This document shows, piece after piece, positions 23,104 to 31,794 of a stretch of 64,000 bases of DNA; the first letter of the stretch is position 1; each line of letters starts with the position of its first letter. A program made the position numbers and the translations under genes. The DNA is taken from assembly GCA_034509755.1 (NCBI GenBank), contig CM067541.1:546001-610000 (forward strand), in the 5' to 3' direction. The stretch is from Anisodus tanguticus (Eukaryota > Streptophyta > Magnoliopsida > Solanales > Solanaceae). Under the pieces are notes generated by a model. It was given only the letters and a program-made list of their open reading frames with translations. It made no database searches and was not told where the DNA came from.

Positions 23104-24888
23104 ACAACATAATACTTCTTCATAGAAAAATGTATACGAGACTAAATTTGATGCAAAAAAGAGCACCAAGTTTCAAATCCCATCCATCAAAAACATTTTA
23201 CATGCAAGACCAATTGGCCTAGGCCTCTTAGCAACAAATCTCGAGCAAGGGTTTTGAATTGAGCATTAAAGTCAACATTGTTGCTACTACATAATCAAGG
23301 AAGAAGAATACGTGACTTTTTTCAAATCCAATAATTAAGACTTCAAGTTCGACGTTATTATTAAAAACCCTATGCCGAAACGAGAAGTAACCAGTCTTAT
23401 TTTGTCCTGTAGTAATAACTTCCTCTTGAGCAACATTTGTATTAATATGGAGCATTTTTTTGATAAGGTAGGGTAAAACTCAAGTTAGACAATTAATTTA
23501 TTTAGCAAATCTTCCTGCCGCTGACCAATTTACCATAAATATCAACCAACATTTGAATTCACTTACTAAGCCCCTATAATCTTTCATATTGAGTTTAATA
23601 TCTTTCTACTCCAACCGGATTTCCAGGATCTTTCTGGATAAAACTTTCCATTACTTTATCTTCCACAATCTTTGTTGAACTGCTGCTTCAATGTGTCAGA
23701 AGAAAACTTGAACCTCAAAACAATAGAGATAAAGCTGGAGTAAACGAGATTTGAAATTTGGAAAGCCAATAAGATAAGTGCGACTTTAATAGCTGTTATC
23801 AATAAATAGTAACTCTATTATTACGTGCAAATTTTTCTTGTATATTCCCTTTGCCATGAGCATGTTCCTCGGAAATTTCAACAGCATTTATAGGGAACTT
23901 TCACTGTTGTACTATATCAATCAACTGCGCCTCAATTCCAACTAAACTATATGTATCCATCAAATCTCATTTCTTAATATCGAGAGAATTAATCACAGTT
24001 GCACTATTTTTACACTAGTTGTCACACCCCTCTTTCTTTTCTCGTGTCGTGGAGGGTCATACCATGCAAAACTCATATATGCTCCAAAGAGAATAGAAAA
24101 AATAAAAGCAAGCAGCATTCACATTGACCGAAATGCGTGATGAAAACAGATAACCCAAAACTCTGCATACAGATATCGCATGAATACAACACGGTAACAA
24201 TCACAACAACCATCAATCCAGTTACAGGTAAATCCAAGAACAGGTTTTTTTCACTAAGCTAAAAAAGATAACTTTAACTAAATTACACATAACCATTGTG
24301 GCCTGAATATATCAATTCTGCTCAAATTGAGCTTATTTCATTCCAATACTGGTAACAATTTCGATTCAAACAAAATAATTCTAAATAAATGAAAAGTAAA
24401 CTCACCTATCAAAACATTGAAAATACGATCTTTTTTCTAACTTCTTTTTTATCAGCGCAAATGAGGCTCTATTCCTTAGGGCTAAGCTGTGGATACAAAA
24501 ACAAAAGGAAATGAACAAAACACACAAACCCAATAAGATATTGATCAACAATAGCACCTTACTTACCCAAAAATCAACGCGCATTGTCGAAAATTCAAGA
24601 ACACATTTTCCTACTAAGCTAAAAATAGAGAGCTACAACTAAATTACACATAACCATTATACACCAATCAATCAACTATGCTCTAATTGAGCTTATTTCA
24701 TTTCAATACTGATAACGATTTCGATTCAAACAACATAATTCTAGATAAACGAAAAATAAACGCACTTATCGAAACATTCAAAAATACAATCTCTTTTTCT
24801 AATTTCTTCTTTTTTACCACGACATGGCCTTAGGGCTAAGCTGTGGATACAAAAAAAAGGAAATGAACAAAACCCACAAACTCAATTA

Positions 24889-25162
24889 CTCCCTCTGTCC
24901 CAAAAAGAATGACACACTTTCCTTTTTAGTCTGTCCCAAAAAGAATGACACACTTTCCTTTTTAGTCTGTCCCAAAAAGAATAACACATTTCCTTATTTG
25001 GCAACAATTTAACTTTAAACTTTACCTTTTACGCAAAATGAGATGATCTATAACCACACAAATATCTTTGACTTATTTAGACCATAAGATTCAAAAGTCT
25101 TACTTTATTTCTTAAAGTGCGTGCCAAATGAAAGTACATCATTCTTTTTGGGACGGAGGGAA
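24889..25162. mobile_element. Stowaway-like MITE with internally triplicated end
   Basis: Opens ctccctctgtcccaaaaaga and closes tctttttgggacggagggaa, with TA on both sides. The 36-bp end segment (gtcccaaaaagaatgacaca, then ctttcctttttagtct) is present three times, from 24897, 24933 and 24969, the third with changes. Confidence 0.85.
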
Positions 25163-25170
25163 TATATAAA

Positions 25171-25292
25171 AGGGGCAGCCCAGTGCACAAAGCATCCCGC
25201 ATTAGCAAGGCACGGAGAAGGGCCGCACCCCAAGGGTGTGATGTAGACAAGCTAACCTAATACAATCATTAGTGACTGCTTCCACATTGATC
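25171..25292 (+). mobile_element. tRNA-derived SINE, 5' part
   Basis: aggggcagcccagtgcacaa and agcatcccgcattagcaagg open the copy. It runs through gggccgcaccccaagggtgt and gatgtagacaagctaaccta to gactgcttccac, where the triplicated leader sequence (attgatcaa) resumes. It is a tobacco-TS-like SINE truncated at its 3' end. No clear target duplication was found next to the adjoining MITE. Confidence 0.65.
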
Positions 25293-25513
25293 AATATAGC
25301 AATAAAATTCGCCTTATATACCCAAAAAATCAACGCGCTTCAGCGAAAATTCGAGAACACATTTTTACATCAACAGGAAAAATCAAGAACACAGTTTTCC
25401 TACTAAACTAAAAAAGAGAACTGCAACTAAATTAAACATAACCATTATACACCAATCAATCAACTATGCTCTCTAATTGAACTTATTTCATTTCAATACT
25501 GGTAACAATTTCC

Positions 25514-25627
25514 AACAACAACATACGCAGTGTAATCCCACAAAGTGGAGTCTGGGGGGGTAGGATGTACGCAGAGCTTAACTCGACCTTTATGGGGTAG
25601 GGAGGCTGTTTCCGATAGACCCTCGAC
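25514..25627 (-). mobile_element. Au-type SINE with 17-bp target duplication
   Basis: The element (aacaacaacatacgcagtgt to gtttccgatagaccctcgac) is flanked by identical 17-bp copies of tactggtaacaatttcc at 25497-25513 and 25628-25644. Read on the minus strand it starts near gagggtctatcggaaacagc and ends in a TTG repeat, the Au SINE layout. It sits in the third copy of the leader triplication. Confidence 0.9.
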
Positions 25628-25831
25628 TACTGGTAACAATTTCCATTGAAATAAATAATTCTAAATAAGCGAAAAGTAAACTCACCTATTAAAACATTCA
25701 AACATACAATCTTTTTTTCTAATTTCTTTAAGTCTAAGCTGTGGGTAACATAAAAATAAAGAAAATGAACAAAACCCACAAACCCAATTATATATTGATC
25801 AACTATAAGCAATTAAATTCAACTTACATAC

Positions 25832-26060
25832 CCAAAAATCAAGATTTTACAAACCCAACTTGAGGTTCTTGAATATTTGCACTAATTTGTATGAATTAGA
25901 TCCAGATTTGAGCTAAAAAGGGAAGAAAGCTAAAAGGTATAGCAATTGCACGAGAATTGTTGAGATTTTGGGTTGTGGGTGGGGGTGGGGTTTAGGTACT
26001 GATCAATGGGGTTGCAGGAATTTTGAAAATGGTGAGAGACATACCAAAAGTAGCAGTACT
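25832..26060 (-). other. Probable first leader exon of the PUB4-type transcript
   Basis: On the minus strand the region downstream of a TATA-like box at 26085-26095 runs through pyrimidine-rich leader-like sequence to a donor gatttttgg|gtatgtaag at 25831. The same exon-end and donor recur in the two other units of the triplication (gtaagtaagg near 24556). Assignment to the PUB4-type gene rests on orientation and the absence of another gene between; RNA reads are needed to confirm it. Confidence 0.35.
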
Positions 26061-26084
26061 AAAATGAATTTTTGCTCAATATTC

Positions 26085-26095
26085 TTATATATAAA
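26085..26095 (-). promoter_or_regulatory. Candidate TATA box for the PUB4-type gene
   Basis: On the minus strand the sequence reads aatttatatataaga, a good plant TATA element, 25-35 bp upstream of the inferred leader start near 26060. Confidence 0.35.
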
Positions 26096-27444
26096 TTAAA
26101 TTTATTATGAAGTTTTTTTGTTCCGGAAACAATCCATCTACCTCACAAAATATATCTTTCTCAAATTTATTTTATGAAATTTCACTGAATATATTATTGT
26201 TGTTGTATAAAGTTTAAACTTTAAAGGGAGTCTTGACGTACTAATGAAGTTGCTGCCACGGCTCTAGTAGATCGACTCATGCATATAGCGGAAACTTAAT
26301 GTATCGAGCTGTTTTTTTTATTTGAGCTCTCTACATTCTCAAGGTAGTGATAAGGTTGAGTATATACTATCCTATCAAAATTCACTTATTAAATTACATC
26401 GGATATATTGTTGTTACTGTAATTTTTATCATGAAATTTAATGTCTTTTAAAAAAATATATGTATATAAGCATTATATAAAAATAGTTATAATCAGTTAA
26501 ATAGAAACTTCATATGGAATGAGATAGTACCCTTTCCTTCCAAAAACAATGATACTATATACATATGAGAAGTCAAGTAATTATTAAAATTAAGTAATAT
26601 ATACATATGAGAAGTCAAGTAATTATTATTTTTTACTCTGTTGGGTCGACCCAGAATAAGGATATATTGCATATAAATTTTCATTAAAAGAAAAGTACGT
26701 TTCCATCAAAGTCAGTTCAATTTTGCCTGCATTACACATTTTCACTTCTTCAATTCTGCTATTTAATTGCGCATCTGTATGTGGTTGTGTAAATTCAATG
26801 ACTTTATCACGTTTCTCTATGAAATTTAATGAATTTTGCCGTCAAAGTTTCCGATCAATTTTACTTGCATTGCTCATTTTCACTGCTTCTTTATGCTATT
26901 TAATGGTGCATCCGTATTTAAATTCGTATATCTTCGTAAATTCAATGAATTTCAGTTCAATTTTGCTTGCATTTTACACATTTTCACTTCTTCATTCTGC
27001 TATTTACTGGTGCATCTGTATTTGATTGCATCGTAAATTAAATGAATTTATGTTATTTTCATGAAGTTCGTTTGATAAAATTTAATGAGTTTTGCCGTGA
27101 GTTCAATTTTACTTGCATTTACACATTTTCACTTTTTAATTCTGCTATTTGATTGCGATCAAAATCAGTTCAATTTCACATGCATCACACATGGACATCT
27201 CCGAAATTCTCTTTTTTTTTTCTTCATGTATGTGTCTGTCATTGCGTATAACGATGAGTTTGTGACACTTTCTGAAGTTTAAATTTTTTTATATGAGCAA
27301 ACTGTCGAAGTTTCTGATCAAAGTCGGTATTTCATTTGCATTACAAATGTTAAAATCCAAAGCTGTGTTTTTTTCCTTCATGTACATGTTTTTGGTTGTG
27401 TATACTGTATTTGTATGTGTGTGTGTGTGCGTTTTTTTTTAATG

Positions 27445-27552
27445 TGAGACCGAAAACAATCTATCTAACTCCCAAGGTAGAGATAAGGTTACGTACACTC
27501 TATCCTTTCCAGACCCCACTTTGTGGGATATCACCGGGTATGTTGTTGTAAT
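27445..27552 (+). mobile_element. Au-type SINE
   Basis: Reads gagaccgaaaacaatctatc, ggtagagataaggttacgta, cagaccccactttgtgggat and ends gggtatgttgttgtaa. This is the usual Au SINE order, slightly worn. Confidence 0.7.
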
Positions 27553-27867
27553 TTCTTAATGTGAGCAGCCGTTGATGATTCTGCTCAAAATGTGAGTTCA
27601 ATTTTTATCTCGAAATTTGTTATTTGTTTACTGATTAAAAAAAAGAAATTTTGTTATTTGTCATTTATTTCCCATGCTTTCTAGTACAAGGTTTTAGTCT
27701 GAGCTCAACTTTTAATGTGAGCAAGACGTTGATGATTCTGATGAAAATGTGAGTTCAATGCTCATCTTGAAATTTGTTATTTGTTTACTGATTAAGAAAA
27801 AGAAATTTTGTTATTTGTTTTATTTCCCATGCCTTTTAGTACATTTATGAAATTAAAGAGAATTTCT

Positions 27868-27955
27868 ACAACAACAACATACCCAGTGAAATCACACAAC
27901 GTGGAGTCTGGAAAAGATAGAGTATACACAGACATTACCTCTACAGAGAACTTCT
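27868..27955 (-). mobile_element. Au-type SINE fragment
   Basis: The plus strand shows acaacaacatacccagtgaa, atcacacaacgtggagtctg and agtatacacagacattacct, the reverse complement of the Au SINE 3' end. The 5' part is missing. Confidence 0.65.
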
Positions 27956-28581
27956 AATACTTCTTTTTGTGTTTGCATAATATTTGGCACGTGAAAGTTT
28001 AAATGGAATAGTGTGGTCAGTGAGGATTTATATAGTTGATCCCTACTTCTTTGGGACTAAGGCGTAGTAGTAGTAATAGTTGTTGTTCATTATGTGTACT
28101 TGATTTTGTATGTAGTAATTTAGTGAACTTGTGGAATTTTTGAAGTTCCTTAGATGAAATTTAATGAATTTTGTTTTATATGAGTAAGTGGTCAAATCTC
28201 ACTTGCATTACACATGTTAATTCCAAATTCTGATATTTGTTCATGTATGTGTGTTTTGAGTGTGTACACAATATTGAATTCAATGTAGTTTTGACATTCT
28301 TTGAATTTATGTGATGAAATATAATGAGTTTTGTTTATATGAACAAGCTGTTAAAGTCATTAATTGAAATCAATTTCTTGAATTTCAGATGTTCATTTTA
28401 GAATTGTGTGCTTTGTTCATTTAATTGTGTTGTGAGATTTTGTGAAGTTCGTTTGATGAGAAGTTATGTTTGTATTGAAGTTCTTGCGGTTGCGCCTGGA
28501 GATGAAGATGCAATTCGTTGTAAAGTGGTGGCGTTTATCAAAGCGGATAATATTGAAGAAGCTCTAGTTGCTATTCAAGAG

Positions 28582-29392
28582 TAGAGATGGCAGTGGATCC
28601 TGGATTCGGTGGATTCAGATCCGTTTTATAGGATATAGATTTTCAAAATTTGGACCCGACGGATTCGGATCGGACCCGGATCCGTTTCTGTCGGATCGGA
28701 TTTGGATCTTGTATTTGAGATCCGTATCCGGTCCAGATCCGATCAGTGAATCCATTTTTTATTAAATATATTAATAACTTATAATGTAATTTTATAAGTA
28801 TTTTTTTAAAATTGTTAAGCACATCCTTGCAAGTTTAATTCTCAAAACAAGTTTAATTTATCCCCGCGTTACTCAAAAACCAAAAAATAGAGAGGTAACT
28901 TCGATAATAAAATCAATGTTATATTAGTGAATGACTAACATCTCCATAGACTAGTTAAAATTATATTCACTTCATTTGTGAAGATTCCAAGCACATGCAA
29001 GTTCTGCATTGTGGAAATACTAGTTATCATTTCCATAACTATTGTCATTATCCAACATTTTCAATTAATAGCTCACAATCAAAACGAGACAACGAACAAA
29101 ATATCTCATATGAACATTTCAAAATTGAAACACAGTAAACTGTTAGCTAAGTAAAAATCGTTTGTCAGTTCAAAAAAAAAATTCATAGCAAGGTTACATT
29201 CTCAGCAAGACAAAAAATTTTACATTCTCAGCAAGACAAAAAATTTTACATGTGAATCCAGATTCGATGGATTCGGATTTGGATTTGATTTTTATGGACC
29301 CGATGGATCTGGATTCGGATCTAGATCCAAAAAACGAATCTGGATCTGAATCTAATAGGATACGATTCAGATCCGATCTGTTGACATCCCTA
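28582..29392. mobile_element. Non-autonomous hAT-type element with 8-bp target duplication
   Basis: Identical octamers ttcaagag flank the element (28574-28581 and 29393-29400). The ends are inverted: tagagatggcagtggatcc on the left, and tagggatgtcaacagatcgg read from the right. The first and last ~170 bp are built of repeats around ggattcggat / gatccg that pair with each other, while the middle is AT-rich and non-coding. No transposase is present. An 8-bp duplication with TAGRGATGKCA ends fits the hAT superfamily. Confidence 0.85.
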
Positions 29393-29417
29393 TTCAAGAG
29401 TGTTCCAAAAAAGTTCC

Positions 29418-29421
<4 letters not shown>

Positions 29422-29450
<29 letters not shown>

Positions 29451-29574
29451 ATGATCCAGGTTTCCTGGCTTGCGCCTGACTACTTCACTGGTATTACCCA
29501 GACGTCCTGGAGGTAATAGCACCGGTCCTTCAGCAACTATCACCAGTTAAATCGCGGGATGTGCTCCGGTGGCC
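29422..29574 (-). mobile_element. SINE-like retroposon with poly(A) tail and 10-bp target duplication
   Basis: agttcctatt occurs on both sides (29412-29421, 29575-29584). On the minus strand the insert begins ggccaccggagcacatcccg and ends gatgatcaaaa followed by about 27 A. Poly(A) next to one duplication shows retroposition. Its body (ggtgatagttgctgaaggac, gtaataccagtgaagtagtc) was not assigned to a named family. Confidence 0.75.
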
Positions 29575-29789
29575 AGTTCCTATTGATCTTAGCTTTTTCA
29601 AGGTAATTTATGTTGTATAAGAAACCTTCCAGATAAATATTTTAGTGTTGAGCTCTTGATCCAGATGCATTACCTACTTGGATATCACAGCATTGGATTG
29701 TTTGGTGATGAATTTTAAGTTATCGATGGCAGTACTTCTTGAAGCTGCTGTACATGTGCAAGAGAACAACTCCATCAGATTTCACTTTA

Positions 29790-31794
29790 TTTTCATGGAA
29801 AGGCCTCTGTCAGAAAACTCTGCTATAAGGTATGGGATAATGGAGATGGATGAGTTCTTTGTTACATTTTTGCTCGTACTTGCCATTTTGGAGGCAATGG
29901 ATTCTTAATGTAATTGGTCAAACTTTTAGTGTTTGGACTTCTTGTTTGCTTCTTTGTGTGTAGGAAGCTTGAGTTAAACTCTGAGAACCTTAGGAGGCTT
30001 CCTTCCATAATGAGCTTTAAATCTGTTGAGTAGATGTGTGAAAACTGAGAGATGTCTTCTCCGTGATAGTTAGAGAAGGCGTTAACTGTATCTGGGTGTT
30101 GTAAGAGCAATGCAAAGCTACTATGGAGGTTTAACTATCCAATAGCTGACTAATTCGGATTCACTCCGTGGAGGGTTTTAGCACTCCTTACCGTTTCACC
30201 TCATCCTTTGGTGGTTAAGGCCAAGGTTACAACATGGGTCAACTCTAATAAGAATATCATAAGGGTGGTTACTTGATATAATTCTCTCTAATTTCAATTG
30301 AAGGACATGAATAAATTACCTATTTTGCGACTATGAAATTTTCATAATGGACTTGTTGGCTGAAGCTGTGAAGAGTCATATACCCTTCAATACATTGTTT
30401 GATGTTGCTTTCTACTCATATGCAGTTTCTTTTTGCTAATAAAAAGCTAATGCTACCTTTTTATGATGTTACATTCATCGCTAGACAACCAATATGTAGG
30501 CCTATGTCAGACAATATGAAATTTTGTCGAGTGATTTGTAAGATTATTAGTAGGTTCATTTGCCAACTAGATATCTTTGAAGCCAGCCATATAAAAAATG
30601 TAAATGATGTGGGCTATATATAAATTATACATATATTATATACCTGGTCAGACTTCACTTGTGAGAATGCACTGAGTTTGTTGTTCTTGTTATATATTAG
30701 TATATATATGTTGTTTAAGCGGTTGGATTAACAGTTATTTAGGATTTATTTGATATTGTTCAATCGAATCTAGAGTTTAAAAAATAAAATATTTTTCTAT
30801 ATACAAGCTAAATATAAATAAAATACGAAGAATGCCATAGTAAGAACTAAGGAGCAATTTATTTATCAAATGGACCGTATAACAAGTCATATCATTGAAA
30901 AAGTGAGAATAAAATAGCCAGCTAATTTCTAAATATAGAAAGTAATAGCCAAGTATATTGAGAAGAAAGTAGCAATATTGTAAGTGTAATATTTCGACTA
31001 CAAATTAGCATCTACTCATAAATAAACAATCTAATAAAGTAAATTCATGTTCCCTACTTGATAAGTTTCTCCAAAAAAGACAGGCCATACTGATTTAAGC
31101 ATAAAGTCGTCACTTCTAAGTTCTAACTTAGGGGTCAAAGGTTCGAGAAACATTAATAAGAATAACTCTTAAACAAATCATTTTTTTTGTAATTATAAAT
31201 TATTTCATTTAAGAGTAAAATAAAAATAATTGACACAAAATTAATAGAAACGTGTTATTATTTGTAGGTCATCTTAAAAAATGCATTACATAAATTGAAA
31301 CGTAAGAATATTGGACAAAATTATTTTATACCTTATCGGTGGAAAGTAGCATATTTTTTTGGAAATAGTTGAGTTGCGGACATAATGAGTTGTATATCAT
31401 TATTATCTTAAGAAAAAAGTAAAAATAATATTTGCATTGGTGGAGGTAATAGATGGAGTGCTTTATAAAATTAGTCAAAATGCATATAAATTGATATAAT
31501 TAATTGAGATATGTGAGTCAAGATGTACACACAATTAAGAAAACTATATGTGCAAGTTGATCCGGAGATGGCGACTTTAAAAAAAATAAAGAAAAAGGAA
31601 AAGTATCATATACCCACCCCTACCCCCTCGATCCCACTCCAAACTCTTGGACCATCACTAGTACCTCTTTCTATAATTTGCCAACCCATATTTCCAAGTT
31701 GACACTCACTTCTTCATTTTTTTTTCTCATCTTTGTCCCATTTTTCTTTATTTTCCACTTTGCAATTTCCCACTCCCTTTGAATATCCCAAAAA
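29790..31794. other. Intergenic region; holds the calmodulin promoter at its right end
   Basis: No convincing gene between the SRP72 fragment and the calmodulin start. The last ~170 bp are C/T-rich (ccacccctacccc, tcttcatttttttttctcat), typical of a plant 5' leader. A TATA-like ctataatttg lies at about 31671. Confidence 0.4.

Larger units (their letters stand above)
18582..24240 (-). other. Probable long 5' leader intron of the PUB4-type gene
   Basis: An acceptor (gaccag, 18587-18582) precedes the coding ATG by a few bases, so the transcript must start further upstream. No other gene is recognised up to 24240. The stretch contains the foldback MITE at 18788, a degraded repeat near 19590 (ctcaatcccaggctagttgg), Stowaway MITEs at 20545 and 22216, a degenerate one near 21634, and a SINE at 23010. 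That it is intronic is inference; it could also include promoter sequence. Confidence 0.45.
24246..25860 (-). repeat. Triplicated leader segment upstream of the PUB4-type gene
   Basis: A unit of about 350 bp occurs three times in tandem: about 24246-24602, 24603-25379 and 25380-25860. Shared landmarks are actaagctaaaaaagaga, attacacataaccattatac, ttgagcttatttcatt, actggtaacaatttc, gggctaagctgtggatac and tacccaaaaatcaacgcg. Copy 2 is swollen by a MITE (24889) and a SINE (25171), copy 3 by an Au SINE (25514). On the minus strand each unit carries a tatccacag acceptor, a short segment and a donor. In copy 1 this makes an 81-nt mini-exon at 24486-24406 (gatag then gtgagt), and in copy 3 a 53-nt one at 25738-25686. 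Confidence 0.65.
26101..28440 (+). repeat. Region of degenerate direct repeats upstream of the SRP72 fragment
   Basis: From about 26710 on, a diverged unit of roughly 110-140 bp recurs: tcagttcaattttgc(c/t)tgcat, acacattttcacttcttc, ctgctattt and tgcatctgtatttgattg, with later weaker versions to about 28440 (aagttcgtttgatgaaattt). Au-type SINE copies lie at 27445-27552 and 27868-27955, and worn ones near 26120 and 26330. No gene is recognised. It may be the swollen first intron of the SRP72 gene from which the fragment at 28440 derives. Confidence 0.45.
28440..29760 (+). pseudogene. SRP72 (signal recognition particle 72 kDa subunit) fragment, interrupted twice
   Basis: SRP72 is a TPR-rich protein of the signal recognition particle. 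From about 28476 the frame reads LAVAPGDEDAIRCKVVAFIK, then ADNIEEALVAIQE. A hAT-type element (28582-29392) follows, then CSKKVPI, a SINE (29422-29574), then DLSFFK and a donor-like gtaatt at 29610. With both elements removed the frame is continuous (VAIQECSKKVPIDLSFFK). A second exon-like piece at 29730-29790 (AVLLEAAVHVQENN) resembles a later TPR segment of SRP72. The rest of the gene, including the RNA-binding C-terminus, is not found. The interruptions and missing exons make it a pseudogene. Family call rests on the conserved GDEDAIRCKVV...KADNIEEAL block. Confidence 0.7.

Noticed and set aside
28568..28765. Open frame with SGSDPDP-like repeats, and a similar one at 29194-29479
   Set aside because: Both are translations of the ggattcggat/gatccg repeats at the two ends of the hAT-type element; composition artefact.
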